NCBI RefSeq assembly: GCF_019375475.1
Contig: NZ_JAHXGQ010000006.1
Location: forward strand, 124,001 to 188,000
DNA from: Saccharothrix obliqua
GTDB lineage: Bacteria > Actinomycetota > Actinomycetes > Mycobacteriales > Pseudonocardiaceae
Direction: 5' to 3'
Length of the DNA: 64,000 nt
Position 1 is the first letter of the stretch, and every line of letters begins with the position of its first letter. The position numbers and the translations under genes are program-made. The notes under the pieces are model-generated. The model worked only from the letters and a program-made list of their open reading frames with translations. It was not told the origin of the DNA and searched no databases. Below, piece after piece: positions 19,012 through 27,536 of this stretch.

Positions 19012-19622
19012 TCGGGCAGGCGCGTGGACAGGTAGCCGCGCACCATCGCCTTCGCCTCGGCCAGGATGCGCGGGTCGCCCGCCGCGTCCTTGCGGAACGC
19101 GAGGTTCAGCACGCCGTCCGCCGCCTCGACCGCGATCGAGATCGGCAGTTGGAGTTCGACCAGCGGGATGTCGAACTTGGTCGAGATCATCTCCGCGATC
19201 CGGTCGGAGATGACGGTGTTGTTGTCGCGGCGGTCGTCCAGCAGGCGCAGGTCCACCACGTCGCCGAAGTGCAGCTTGCTGAACGCGGGCACCTCGCGGT
19301 GCATCGAGACGTACACGTCGAAGATGGAGTCGACGGCGTCCCACCAGTGGTCCAGCGCGGCGGTGGAGAACCGGCCGTCGATGGTCTGGATGAACTTCTC
19401 CAGGTTGCGCATGGTCAGCGCCTGCACGACGGCCCGCTTGTCGGGGAAGAACTGGTACAGCGAGCCGACGGCGACCCCGGCGCGTTCGGCGATCAGTGTC
19501 GTTGTCACCCCGTCGTAGCCGACCTCCTCGATGAGCGAGGCACAGGCTTCGAGCATCCGCTCGACGCGCTTGGCGCTGCGCTGCTGCACCGGTTGCCGGC
19601 GCAGCGGGGTCGTACTCGTCAC
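19008..19622 (-). CDS. TetR-family transcriptional regulator
   Basis: Regulator of 204 residues. The helix-turn-helix at about 28-60 (TTTLIAERAGVAVGSLYQFFPDKR) is followed by an alpha-helical ligand-binding domain. GTG 19622 has AGGAG 5 nt upstream. It converges on the racemase-fold gene, sharing CTAG as both stops, and starts about 220 nt from the SDR gene on the other side. Either the palindrome at 17787 or its own upstream region could be its target; neither is shown. Confidence 0.92.
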   Translation of the reverse strand: MTSTTPLRRQPVQQRSAKRVERMLEACASLIEEVGYDGVTTTLIAERAGVAVGSLYQFFPDKRAVVQALTMRNLEKFIQTIDGRFSTAALDHWWDAVDSIFDVYVSMHREVPAFSKLHFGDVVDLRLLDDRRDNNTVISDRIAEMISTKFDIPLVELQLPISIAVEAADGVLNLAFRKDAAGDPRILAEAKAMVRGYLSTRLPD

Positions 19623-19843
19623 GGCGACTCCTGCTCGGTGGGTTGCGGGATTCCATAGTGCCCGCTCGGCGGCGTCCGCACTTCCGGACAGGCCGCAACA
19701 CGCCTACGATCCGAATCGGTTTCACGTTGAGGCGGGTGCGCCCGGACCGCCGACCCGACCGCTCGCCGATCCAGGACGGCGATCCGGCGATCACCCGCGT
19801 GGTGGCGGCGGCACGCCGTGCCGCCGAGGAGGAGGAGCGACGG

Positions 19844-20635
19844 GTGCGGCTGGCAGGGCGGACGGCGGTGATCACCGGTGCGTCGCGGGGCATCGGCGCG
19901 GCGACGGCGGAGGTGTTCGCGCGGCGCGGGGCGGTGGTCGTGCTGGTCGCGCGGAACGCGGACGCGCTCGGCGTGGTCGCGGGGCGGATCGGGGACTTCG
20001 GCGGGCGGGCGTTCACCCACCCGGCCGACCTGGCGGACGTCGACCGCGTCCGGGCCCTGGCCGAGGAGGTGCGTGCCGCGCACGGCACGCCCGACGTGCT
20101 GGTCAACAACGCCGGCGCGGGCCGGTGGCTGTTCCTGGACGAGACGCCGCACGACGAGCTGACCGCCATGACCGCGGTGCCGTTCGGCGCGGCGCTGCAC
20201 CTGACCCGCGAGTTCCTGCCCGGGATGCGGGCACGCGGCAGCGGTCGGGTGGTCACCGTGAACTCGCCGGTGTCGCGGCTGCCGTGGCCGGGCGCGACGG
20301 GGTACGCCGCCGCCCGCTACGCGTTGCGCGGCCTGACCGCCGCCCTGCGGCTGGACCTGCGCGGCACGGGCGTCGGCGTCACCGAGGTCGTGCCGGGCAA
20401 GGTGACCAGCGACTACTTCGTCAACAACCCCGGCGCCGAGGAACGGGTACCCGCCATCGCGCGGCTCATCCCGACCGTGTCGCCGCACCGGGTCGCGACG
20501 GAGATCGCCGACGCCGTCGAGCGGGACCGCGCCGAGCGGGTGTTCCCCTGGCAGCTCAAGGCGTTCGAGGTGTTCGGGCGGGTGTTCCCGGGTGCCGTCG
20601 GCGCGTTGACCTGGCGCACCGGCACCCACCGCTGA
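19844..20635 (+). CDS. Short-chain dehydrogenase/reductase with YxxxR in place of YxxxK
   Basis: Classical-length SDR, 263 residues. TGASRGIGAAT binds the cofactor and NNAGAG is intact. The active-site segment reads GYAAARYALRG, so the usual catalytic Lys of Tyr-x3-Lys is Arg. GTG 19844 is chosen because a purine-rich GGAGGAGGAG lies just upstream and the protein then begins at the family N-terminus; the frame is open back to 19643. Substrate is unknown. A strong hairpin follows the stop. Confidence 0.85.
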   Translation: MRLAGRTAVITGASRGIGAATAEVFARRGAVVVLVARNADALGVVAGRIGDFGGRAFTHPADLADVDRVRALAEEVRAAHGTPDVLVNNAGAGRWLFLDETPHDELTAMTAVPFGAALHLTREFLPGMRARGSGRVVTVNSPVSRLPWPGATGYAAARYALRGLTAALRLDLRGTGVGVTEVVPGKVTSDYFVNNPGAEERVPAIARLIPTVSPHRVATEIADAVERDRAERVFPWQLKAFEVFGRVFPGAVGALTWRTGTHR

Positions 20636-20644
20636 ACGCCGAAC

Positions 20645-20683
20645 GGCCCCGGTGCCCGCGCGGGAGGAGCGGGCACCGGGGCC
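20645..20683. terminator. Strong 15-bp hairpin terminator
   Basis: GGCCCCGGTGCCCGC (20645-20659) pairs perfectly with its complement at 20669-20683 around a 9-nt loop. It lies 9 nt after the SDR stop and can serve the convergent small-gene operon as well. Confidence 0.65.
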
Positions 20684-20877
20684 GACGTGGTGCCCGCGGA
20701 CCGGTGTCGGTCGGGGAGGGAAGGTGTGCACAACACCGGCCCGCGGATGTCTGTGTGTGGTTGGCCGGCCGGCGGTCCGTTCGTCGCGGTCGGGGGTTCG
20801 CTCGTCCCGGACCGCCGGCCAGTAGGCGGGTGCTCGACCGTGTCGCGTCGGGGGAACGACAGGTCGGGGCCCGCCTG

Positions 20878-21240
20878 TCAGTGGGCTCGCAGCACCGCCG
20901 CGCGACGCGTCCGGGTGACCGGAGGGGTCACCGGGGCCGAGCGCAGGTGTCGAGCCGGGCGCGGGGCGAGGCCGCCCGCGACCAGGTGTTCGTACGCCGC
21001 CCGCCACACCGAGCACGGGCTCTTCTGCTGCCGCCACCGGCCCGAGCACTCCGGGCAGTTGCCCTTCTCGTCCGGCTCGTGGGCCGCCAGCAACGCCCGC
21101 CAGCCCTCGGTCAGGCGGGGCAGCTCGGACCGCGCCACCGAGAGCAGGGACGGGGCGTCGGCCTCGTTGGCCAGCTCGGTGAGCAGGTCCAGCCGTTCCC
21201 ACACCGCGTTGCGAAGAACTTGTCCGAGGATCTCGTCCAC
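20878..21240 (-). CDS. Small unknown protein with CxxC motif
   Basis: I do not recognise this 120-residue protein. The N-terminal half is helical and acidic (DEILGQVLRNAVWERLDLL). The middle has NCPECSGRW and a further Cys in KSPCSVW, a possible small metal or redox site. The tail is basic. GTG 21240 is used; the frame upstream of it runs over the neighbouring gene. It follows the 105-residue gene by 13 nt, so the two form an operon divergent from the NsdA-like regulator. Confidence 0.68.
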   Translation of the reverse strand: MDEILGQVLRNAVWERLDLLTELANEADAPSLLSVARSELPRLTEGWRALLAAHEPDEKGNCPECSGRWRQQKSPCSVWRAAYEHLVAGGLAPRPARHLRSAPVTPPVTRTRRAAVLRAH

Positions 21241-21253
21241 CGAAACGTCACCG

Positions 21254-21571
21254 TCACCTTTCCGCCTGCTCGGCGGCTTCGCGTAGCGCGGCTCTGAGCT
21301 GCCCGAGCTGGTCGGCCGAGAGGACCGCCGTCTCACCCGGCGGGCCGACCAGGACCACGTGGCCCCGGTCGACCAGCACGGTGAGGCAGCGCTCCCGGTC
21401 CACCACGTCGCTGCAACGGATCCGCCACCAGCGACGCTGCCCGGTCGAGCCGCGCCATCCGGAGTCGAGGTCGGTCGACTCCCGGACAGTCGGAGAGGAC
21501 GGGGAGGCGGCCGTGGCGACGTGCGCGGCCGAACCACTCGGGGTGGTCGGCGCCCGCTCGATCAGGTCCAC
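21254..21571 (-). CDS. Small unknown protein, first gene of a two-gene operon
   Basis: Unknown protein of 105 residues from a GTG with GGAGAGG 9 nt upstream. The N-terminal third is Ser/Thr/Pro-rich and looks disordered. The rest (WWRIRCSDVVDRERCLTVLV and GPPGETAVLSADQLGQLRAAL) is predicted to form strands and an amphipathic helix. It is divergent from the NsdA-like gene, sharing a 216-bp upstream region, so common regulation is possible. Confidence 0.68.
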   Translation of the reverse strand: MDLIERAPTTPSGSAAHVATAASPSSPTVRESTDLDSGWRGSTGQRRWWRIRCSDVVDRERCLTVLVDRGHVVLVGPPGETAVLSADQLGQLRAALREAAEQAER

Positions 21572-21787
21572 TGCCGGGTTCCTCTCCGTACTCGCTCGCT
21601 TACCGGAACCCAGATTGCGATGATTCAACCCGGATCGGGACGTCACAGCGCTGGCCGGTGCCCGTTCCACGGTAAGCGGTCAACGGAGTTCGGCAGGGCC
21701 GATCAGCCTCGCCGATCGACACTTCCTGCACTTGGGGGAGTGCCCCTAGTCTGCCGTTGACGCCCAAGGGACTGTGAGGGGGCGCAA

Positions 21788-23170
21788 TTGAACACCATCG
21801 GTTCGCAAAGCTCTCCTGTTACACCAGACGTCTGGGACCAGCAGGAGATGCGGGACGCGCTGGCCAGGCGGGAGATCAGCTCGGTGTACCGGCTGCTCCG
21901 GCGGCACGGCGTGTCCCAGCGCCAGATCGCGGCGCTGACGGGCCAGTCGCAGTCCGAGGTCTCCGAGATCCTCAAGGGTCGTCAGGTCATGGCCTACGAC
22001 GTCCTGGCCAGGATCGCGCAGGGACTGGGCGTCCCCAGGGGGTACATGGGCCTCGCCTACGACGAGGCCACGGCAGTGCGGGTGGCCGCGACCGCGGAGG
22101 CACCCCAGTCTGAGGAGGACGAGTCGGTGAAGCGAAGGAAGTTCCTCGCGCACGCCGCCGCCATCACCGTCGGCGCGGCCGTGTTCGGCACGGACTCCGG
22201 GTCTTGGGCCTCGTCGCCCGCGCAGACGCCCGCTCCCGGCCGGATCGGGATGACCGACGTCCGCCAGGTCGAAGCGGCGACGAGGGCGCTGCGCACGCTG
22301 GACTACCAGTACGGCGGCGGCTCGTGCCGCGACGCCGTCGTCGCCCAGCTCTCGTGGGGGCAGCAGATGCTGGGGGCCAACGCGACGGACCTGGTGAAGG
22401 AGCGGCTCTACGTCGCCCTCGCCGACCTGCACAACCTGGCCGGCTGGACGTCGTTCGACACCGGCCTGTACGACTCGGCGCGCACGCACTTCGCGCAGGC
22501 CCTCGGGCTCGCCAAGCAGGGCCGCAAGGAGGAGCTGGTCGCGAACATCCTGTACCGGATGGGCCGGGTCTACCTGCACCAGAACGCGCCGGACGACGCG
22601 TTGAAGGTGTTCCAGCTCGGCCAGCTCGCGGCGCAGAACTCCGGTTCCGAGCTGGCGGTGGGCATCCTGTGCGCCAACGAGGCGTGGGCCTACGCCAAGA
22701 TGGGTTCCGACGACCAGGCGCTCAAGCTGCTCGGCCGCGCCCGCGACGAGTTCGCGCGGGCCAACATCAGCGAAGCGCCCGCGTGGGCGAAGTTCTTCGA
22801 CGCCAACGACCTGTCCGCGATGATCGGCACGGTGCACACCGAGCTGGCGCAGACCGTGGACACCAAGTACACGCGGATCGCGATCCCGGCGCTGTCCAAG
22901 GCGATCGGCGGTTACGGCGAGGACATGAGCCGCAGCCGCTCGTTCAACCTCACCTCGCTGTCCATCAACCACCTGTTGCAGGGCGACATCGACCACGGCG
23001 CGCGGATCGGGCGGCAGGCGATCGACCTGTCCGAGGGCCTGAAGTCGGTGCGCACCAAGGACCGGATGCGGCCGTTGCAGGTCGAGGCGGAGAAGCGCCG
23101 CAACAACCCCGACGCGCGGGAGCTGGCCGACCGGGTCGCCAGGTTCACCGGCAACGACAGCGCCGCCTGA
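21788..23170 (+). CDS. XRE/TPR regulator resembling NsdA
   Basis: Regulator of 460 residues. An N-terminal helix-turn-helix (VSQRQIAALTGQSQSEVSEI, about 43-62) is followed by a linker with KRRKFLAHAA and then helical TPR-like repeats to the end (LADLHNLAGW, ALGLAKQG, ANEAWAYAKMG). This layout is that of NsdA, which in Streptomyces represses sporulation and antibiotic production; orthology is inferred from architecture only. The start is TTG 21788 with AGGGGG correctly spaced upstream. The gene is divergent from two small unknown genes. Confidence 0.85.
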   Translation: MNTIGSQSSPVTPDVWDQQEMRDALARREISSVYRLLRRHGVSQRQIAALTGQSQSEVSEILKGRQVMAYDVLARIAQGLGVPRGYMGLAYDEATAVRVAATAEAPQSEEDESVKRRKFLAHAAAITVGAAVFGTDSGSWASSPAQTPAPGRIGMTDVRQVEAATRALRTLDYQYGGGSCRDAVVAQLSWGQQMLGANATDLVKERLYVALADLHNLAGWTSFDTGLYDSARTHFAQALGLAKQGRKEELVANILYRMGRVYLHQNAPDDALKVFQLGQLAAQNSGSELAVGILCANEAWAYAKMGSDDQALKLLGRARDEFARANISEAPAWAKFFDANDLSAMIGTVHTELAQTVDTKYTRIAIPALSKAIGGYGEDMSRSRSFNLTSLSINHLLQGDIDHGARIGRQAIDLSEGLKSVRTKDRMRPLQVEAEKRRNNPDARELADRVARFTGNDSAA

Positions 23171-23220
23171 GCCCGGGGGTCGGGCTGGACGGCAGGTTCA
23201 CCCGCACCGCGCTGACCGCG

Positions 23221-24075
23221 GTGCTGGAGCGGCTGTGCGCCGAACTGGGGTTGGCGCACCAGGGCGCGACACTGGTCAAGTTCACCTCCAACGCGGTGTT
23301 CGACCTGCCCGGCGACCGGGTGGTGGTGCGGATCGTCGGGTCGATGGCGTTGCGGCACCGCGCGGAGAAGGTGGTGCGCGTCGCCCGGTGGCTGGCCGGG
23401 CACGACGTGCCCGCGGTGCGGCTGGTCGAGGACTTCCCGCAGCCCCTGGCGGTGGGCGGGCACCTGGCGACGATCTGGCACACCGTCCCCGCCGGCGGTC
23501 CGCCGGTCGACGGGCACGACCTCGGCGTGCTGCTGCGCCGCATCCACGCGCTGCCACCGCCGCCGTTCGAGCTGCCCCGCTGGTCGCCGCTGGACGACGT
23601 GCGCAAGCGCATCGCCGACGCCGAGGAGCTGTCCGCGCCGGACCGGGAGTTCCTGGAGGAGCGCCTGGCGGTGCTCGCGGACCGGCTCATCGGGCTGCGC
23701 ACCGCGTTGCCGGAGGGCGTGCTGCACGGCGACGCGCACCCCGGGAACCTCATCCCCAGCCCCGGCGGACCGGTGATCTGCGATTTCGACTCCACCAGCG
23801 TCGGGCCGCGGGAGTGGGACCTGAGCACCCTGCCGGTCGGCGTGGCGCGGTTCGGCCACCCCGAGCGCTGGTACCGGCAGCTGGCCGGCGTGTACGGGTT
23901 CGACGTGACGCGGTGGTCGGGTTTCGCGGTGCTGCGGGACGTGCGGGAGCTGAAGCTCACCACCAGCGTCCTGCCGATCCTGCGCAGCCACCCCGGGGTC
24001 CGCGGCGAGCTGCGCCGCCGCCTCGCGGCCCTGCGCGCGGGCGACACCACGACACCCTGGACCCCTTACCGCTGA
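23221..24075 (+). CDS. Aminoglycoside phosphotransferase-family small-molecule kinase
   Basis: APH/choline-kinase-fold protein, about 284 residues. The ATP-side Lys/Arg region VVVRIVGS, the catalytic loop VLHGDAHPGNLI and the metal-binding VICDFDSTSVGPREWDL are all present. Similarity seems to begin a few residues before GTG 23221 (FTRTALTAV), and a CTG at 23185 has GGGGG 5 nt upstream, so the true start may be 12 codons earlier and unusual. It begins within about 50 nt of the NsdA-like gene and is probably co-transcribed. The substrate may be a sugar, amino alcohol or antibiotic. Confidence 0.85.
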   Translation: MLERLCAELGLAHQGATLVKFTSNAVFDLPGDRVVVRIVGSMALRHRAEKVVRVARWLAGHDVPAVRLVEDFPQPLAVGGHLATIWHTVPAGGPPVDGHDLGVLLRRIHALPPPPFELPRWSPLDDVRKRIADAEELSAPDREFLEERLAVLADRLIGLRTALPEGVLHGDAHPGNLIPSPGGPVICDFDSTSVGPREWDLSTLPVGVARFGHPERWYRQLAGVYGFDVTRWSGFAVLRDVRELKLTTSVLPILRSHPGVRGELRRRLAALRAGDTTTPWTPYR

Positions 24076-24170
24076 AGGCTTCGGGGCGTGCGTACGAACC
24101 GGTAACACCGAGCCCCCCTCACACGACACACGCGGCGACGGGGGACGCACGAGTGCGGTGAGGTGTGCGC

Positions 24171-24464
24171 GTGATCGCAAGGCTGGTGGGTGGGCGGCGT
24201 TGGCGCGCGAGACGTGCGTTGAAGGCCGCGCGGATGCTGGACGAGGTCGTGGACACGCAACTGCCGCTGCTGGCGTCGTTCGACGAGGACCGCCGCCGCC
24301 GGTCCGCCGACTACCTCGCCGAGCTGGTCAAGCTCGCCCAGGACTACCGGTACTACGCGCACGGCTGGATCGACGCGGCGGAGCTGGACCGCCGCGGCCA
24401 CCGGGCGATGGACCGGCTGAGCCGGCTGCGCGAGGACCCCACCGCGCGACTGATCACCGACTAG
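24171..24464 (+). CDS. Small helical unknown protein
   Basis: Unknown basic, all-helical protein of about 97 residues; the N-terminus is rich in Arg and the middle reads LPLLASFDEDRRRRSADYLAEL. GTG 24171 has GGTGAGG 7 nt upstream; GTG 24165 would add two residues but leaves no room for a ribosome binding site. There is no signal peptide or membrane helix. It lies between the kinase gene and the convergent copper operon and shows no link to either. Confidence 0.6.
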   Translation: MIARLVGGRRWRARRALKAARMLDEVVDTQLPLLASFDEDRRRRSADYLAELVKLAQDYRYYAHGWIDAAELDRRGHRAMDRLSRLREDPTARLITD

Positions 24465-24556
24465 GCCGTTCAGCGCAGCTCGGCGCTCCGAACGGTCCGC
24501 TCACCGACGCGTGCGCCGACAGGGGCCGGGCCGCGCTCCGGCTCGGGGGACGGCTC

Positions 24557-25579
24557 CTAGGCCACCGGCGCGCGGGAGAGCACCACGGCGAGGCCGAACG
24601 CCACACCCATGACGGTCAGCTCGACCGCCGCCCACCCGATCAACGCCGTGGCGCGGTGCCGCGCGATGTGCGGCAGCAGCCGCCACCGGATGTGCGCGCC
24701 CAACAACGCGAGCACCCCGGCGCACACCACCTTGCCCAGCAGGATCAGGCCGTAGGACGTGGTGAACAGCGAACCCGGCAGGCTGTGCACCGGGTTGAGG
24801 GCCAGTTCCAGCAGGCCGTTGAACAAGCCGGTGGCCGACACCGCGAGCAGGGCCGCGGTGGCCAGCCGGGAGAACTTCGGCAACGCCTCGGCGAGCAGGC
24901 CGCGGCGGTGGGCGACCAGGGCGATCAACGCGCCCAGCCCACCGGTCCACGCCGCCGCGCCGAGCACGTGCAGCTCCATCGAGATCATGGAGTAGTCGTG
25001 GTACTCCCAGTTGGCCGCGTGCCCGGTCACCGGGAGCGGCAGGATGCCGAACATCGACACCAGGATGCGCAGCTCGGCGGGCACGGCCTCGCCCCGGCGG
25101 ACCGCGACGACGCCGACACCCAGCGAGCACAACGCGCACACGGCGCTGAACAACAACCCCTGGCCCGCGCCGACGCGTTGGACGTAGTCCACGACCGAAC
25201 CCATGGTCAGCGCCACGTCCGGCCGCGTCTCGTAGGCCCGCAGCACGATGGACAGCAGGGCCGCGAGCACCCACACCGCCGCCGCGACCACGGCCGCCGG
25301 CCGGGCCACCCGCAGCACCGGCTCGGTCAGGTTCGGCCGGGACGGCCCGAGCAGCTTGGGCAGCAGGCTCAGCCCGACGGTGGCCGTGGCCGCCAGGTCC
25401 AGCAACGTGCGGAGCAGCGGGTGGGCGAACCGGACCACCGCGGCGGGCTGGGCCACGCCGACGTCCACCGGCGTGGTGGACAGGCCCAGGGCGAGGAACA
25501 CCCCCGCCGCGCCGCCCGCGAGCAGACCGACCAGCACCCGGTACCGGTCGGTCGCCGCGGTGGTCCGGTTCGTCGTCAC
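24557..25579 (-). CDS. copD: CopD-family copper resistance membrane protein
   Basis: Polytopic membrane protein, 340 residues, about eight to nine helices. It has the CopD-type conserved segment GHAANWEYHDYSMISMELHV followed by LGAAAWTGGLGAL, with His residues suited to copper in the membrane. GTG 25579 overlaps the copC stop by 4 nt, so CopC and CopD are translationally coupled. It would move copper delivered by CopC across the membrane, for uptake into cuproenzymes or for resistance. It is last in the operon. Confidence 0.9.
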   Translation of the reverse strand: MTTNRTTAATDRYRVLVGLLAGGAAGVFLALGLSTTPVDVGVAQPAAVVRFAHPLLRTLLDLAATATVGLSLLPKLLGPSRPNLTEPVLRVARPAAVVAAAVWVLAALLSIVLRAYETRPDVALTMGSVVDYVQRVGAGQGLLFSAVCALCSLGVGVVAVRRGEAVPAELRILVSMFGILPLPVTGHAANWEYHDYSMISMELHVLGAAAWTGGLGALIALVAHRRGLLAEALPKFSRLATAALLAVSATGLFNGLLELALNPVHSLPGSLFTTSYGLILLGKVVCAGVLALLGAHIRWRLLPHIARHRATALIGWAAVELTVMGVAFGLAVVLSRAPVA

Positions 25580-26115
25580 CGGCCGGCCGGCTCCCTGCCG
25601 CCACCGCGCAGCGCGAAGAACACGCCGCCGCCGAGCAGCACGACCGCGCCCGCGATCCACACCCAGATGGGCACGCCGCCGCCACCGCCCGAGTCCTGCT
25701 CCGCCGCGGCGGTGGGCGCCGGCGTGCCGCCGCCCTCCTTGGTGGTGGTGAACTTCAGGTCACCGGTCACCGAGTGCCCGTCGGCGGACAGGATGCGGTA
25801 GTCCACCCGGTACTCGGCGGCCGGGCCGAGCGTGCGGACCTTGAAGATCACCGAGTTGTCCCGGACGACCGGGTCGGCGGCGTCCTCCCAGCGGGTGCCG
25901 TCCGGGGCCTGCACGCTGATCGTGTTGAACTTGTCGCCCGCCTGCACCGGCTGGTCGAACACCAGGGTGATCTCCGCGGGACCGGTCTCCAGTGACTGGC
26001 CGTCCTTGGGATCGCTGCTGACCAGCACGTTGTGCGCGGACGCGGTGCCCGCGCCGACGACCGCGAGGCCGCCGGCCAGGAGCGCGGCGGCCAGCAGCGA
26101 GAACACGCGCCTCAT
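25576..26115 (-). CDS. copC: CopC-domain copper-binding protein with C-terminal membrane anchor
   Basis: Exported copper chaperone, 179 residues. A signal peptide ends at ASA, leaving His as the first mature residue, as needed for the CopC Cu(II) site; a second His is in ILSADGHSVTG. The CopC beta-barrel covers about 28-125. After a Gly/Thr/Ala linker, one helix (WVWIAGAVVLLGGGVFFAL) anchors the C-terminus. It overlaps ycnI and copD by 4 nt each. Confidence 0.93.
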   Translation of the reverse strand: MRRVFSLLAAALLAGGLAVVGAGTASAHNVLVSSDPKDGQSLETGPAEITLVFDQPVQAGDKFNTISVQAPDGTRWEDAADPVVRDNSVIFKVRTLGPAAEYRVDYRILSADGHSVTGDLKFTTTKEGGGTPAPTAAAEQDSGGGGGVPIWVWIAGAVVLLGGGVFFALRGGGREPAGR

Positions 26116-26870
26116 GCGGCCGGCTTGCCCGCGCGACGCGACCGCAGCACGGCCCCGACCCCGAAGCCCAGGCCCAGCGCGCCGACCGCGAGGCCCGCGC
26201 CGCCCAGCCAGCGGGCGGTGTCGTCGGTGCCGCCGGCCGCCGCCTCGGCGTGGTCGTCGGTCTTCGCGGCCTCGGCCGTGCCGCCGCCGTGGTCGTCGCC
26301 GCCGGTCTTCGGGACCAGCTTCAGCACCGGCGCGGGCTTGTCCGGCTCGGCCCCGCCCTCGGCGGGCGGCGGCGCGTTCCAGTCCACGACCTCGCCGTTG
26401 TCGTACGTCTGCTTGGCCGGGATGACGAACTTGTCGGTGTTGTCCGGCAGGGGTCCGATGGACAGGTCGAACTCGTTGAACTGACCGGGCTCGATCTTCA
26501 CGCCCGGGTCCGCGGTGAAGACGATGGTGCGCACGGCCTCGGTGACCTCGCGGCCGTGGCTCTGCACCGGCTTGTCGAGCTTGCCCTTGATCGCCTCGGC
26601 CTTCCAGCCGGGGGTGGGCTTGGTGCTGACCGACGCGAGCGGGTACTCGGCGGGCAGCGCGAGTTCGACCTTCACGGTGCCGCTGTTGGGCCGCTCGTTG
26701 GGCACCCGGATGGTGACCTTGGTGTACCCGCCCTGCACGGCCGGGCCCGGGGTGGAGGCGCTGACGTGGGCGGACGCGGCGCCCGCCGTGCCCAGGGCGA
26801 TGACGGCGGCGGTCGCGAGGACGGCGCCGCCCTTGGCGAGCGCGCGCACGCCGGAACGATTCGTCGACAT
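26112..26870 (-). CDS. ycnI: YcnI-family (DUF1775) copper-binding protein
   Basis: Exported protein of 252 residues. The signal peptide cleaves after ASA to leave His-Val-Ser, and the mature N-terminal His plus Trp in TPGWKAE and WNAPPP fit the DUF1775 copper site. A Lys/Asp/His-rich linker (GGDDHGGG, KTDDHAE) leads to one C-terminal helix. ATG 26870 has AGGAG 10 nt upstream. It sits between a membrane protein gene and copC, as in other actinobacterial copper clusters. Confidence 0.92.
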   Translation of the reverse strand: MSTNRSGVRALAKGGAVLATAAVIALGTAGAASAHVSASTPGPAVQGGYTKVTIRVPNERPNSGTVKVELALPAEYPLASVSTKPTPGWKAEAIKGKLDKPVQSHGREVTEAVRTIVFTADPGVKIEPGQFNEFDLSIGPLPDNTDKFVIPAKQTYDNGEVVDWNAPPPAEGGAEPDKPAPVLKLVPKTGGDDHGGGTAEAAKTDDHAEAAAGGTDDTARWLGGAGLAVGALGLGFGVGAVLRSRRAGKPAA

Positions 26871-26902
26871 GAAGTTGTGGCTCCTGATGCCAGAGGGGTG
26901 TG

Positions 26903-27445
26903 TTATCCGACTCGGGTGATCAGGACCGGCGGGGGGCCGCGACGACCGTGCACGCGCCGCAGCAGCACCGAGGTCGGCTTGTCCACCGCCACGGGCCCCG
27001 CCGGCGTGCTCACGCGGTGCGCGGTGGGGACGTGCGCGCACCGCACCGGTACCAGCCGGGCCACGGCCGTGGCCAGCGCCGTCAACGCCCGGTCCGCCCG
27101 CGCCAGCAGCAGGCCGGTGAGCAGTGCCGCCACCACGTGGGCCGCGGTCATGGCCACCGGGCCGAGCGCCGGTTCCGGGTGGCCGGCGGCGTGGTTGCCC
27201 AGGTTGAGCAGGGTGTGCTGGCCGAGCTGGGCGACGCCCAGGGTGGCCAGGACGGTCCACGGGCTGCGCCCGCGCTCGGCGAGCGCCGTGCCCGCGAGGG
27301 CGACCAGGGCGGTCAGCGGGAGCGCGGGCGCGAACTCGGTGAACCCGCCACCCGCGACCCCGTGCGCGGCCACGCTGAGCGCGGTCGACGTCACGGCCAG
27401 CAGAGCGGCCCGCGCGAGGCGGGTCGGTGCCGGACGTCGGGTCAT
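26903..27445 (-). CDS. Polytopic membrane protein of the copper operon
   Basis: Membrane protein of about 180 residues with four predicted helices and several His residues facing loops (LGQHTLLNLGNHAAGH). The C-terminal tail is basic. It begins at ATG 27445, is the first gene of the operon and lies 32 nt before ycnI. I do not recognise the family, but the position suggests a role in copper handling. Confidence 0.8.
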   Translation of the reverse strand: MTRRPAPTRLARAALLAVTSTALSVAAHGVAGGGFTEFAPALPLTALVALAGTALAERGRSPWTVLATLGVAQLGQHTLLNLGNHAAGHPEPALGPVAMTAAHVVAALLTGLLLARADRALTALATAVARLVPVRCAHVPTAHRVSTPAGPVAVDKPTSVLLRRVHGRRGPPPVLITRVG

Positions 27446-27536
27446 GCACCGAGCGTAGGAGAACAACGACCCGACGAGCGAGGGGCATGGGCGAAGCGGT
27501 GGTTTGGACTGCTCCGAAAGGGGGTACGGGCTACGC

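Noticed and set aside
23185..23221. A CTG start for the small-molecule kinase
   Set aside because: GGGGG spacing and family similarity favour it, but CTG starts are rare, so the conservative GTG 23221 was annotated and the alternative noted.
10146..24500. A secondary-metabolite gene cluster
   Set aside because: Regulators, a methyltransferase and SDRs are present, but no PKS, NRPS, terpene, RiPP or other core synthase was seen.
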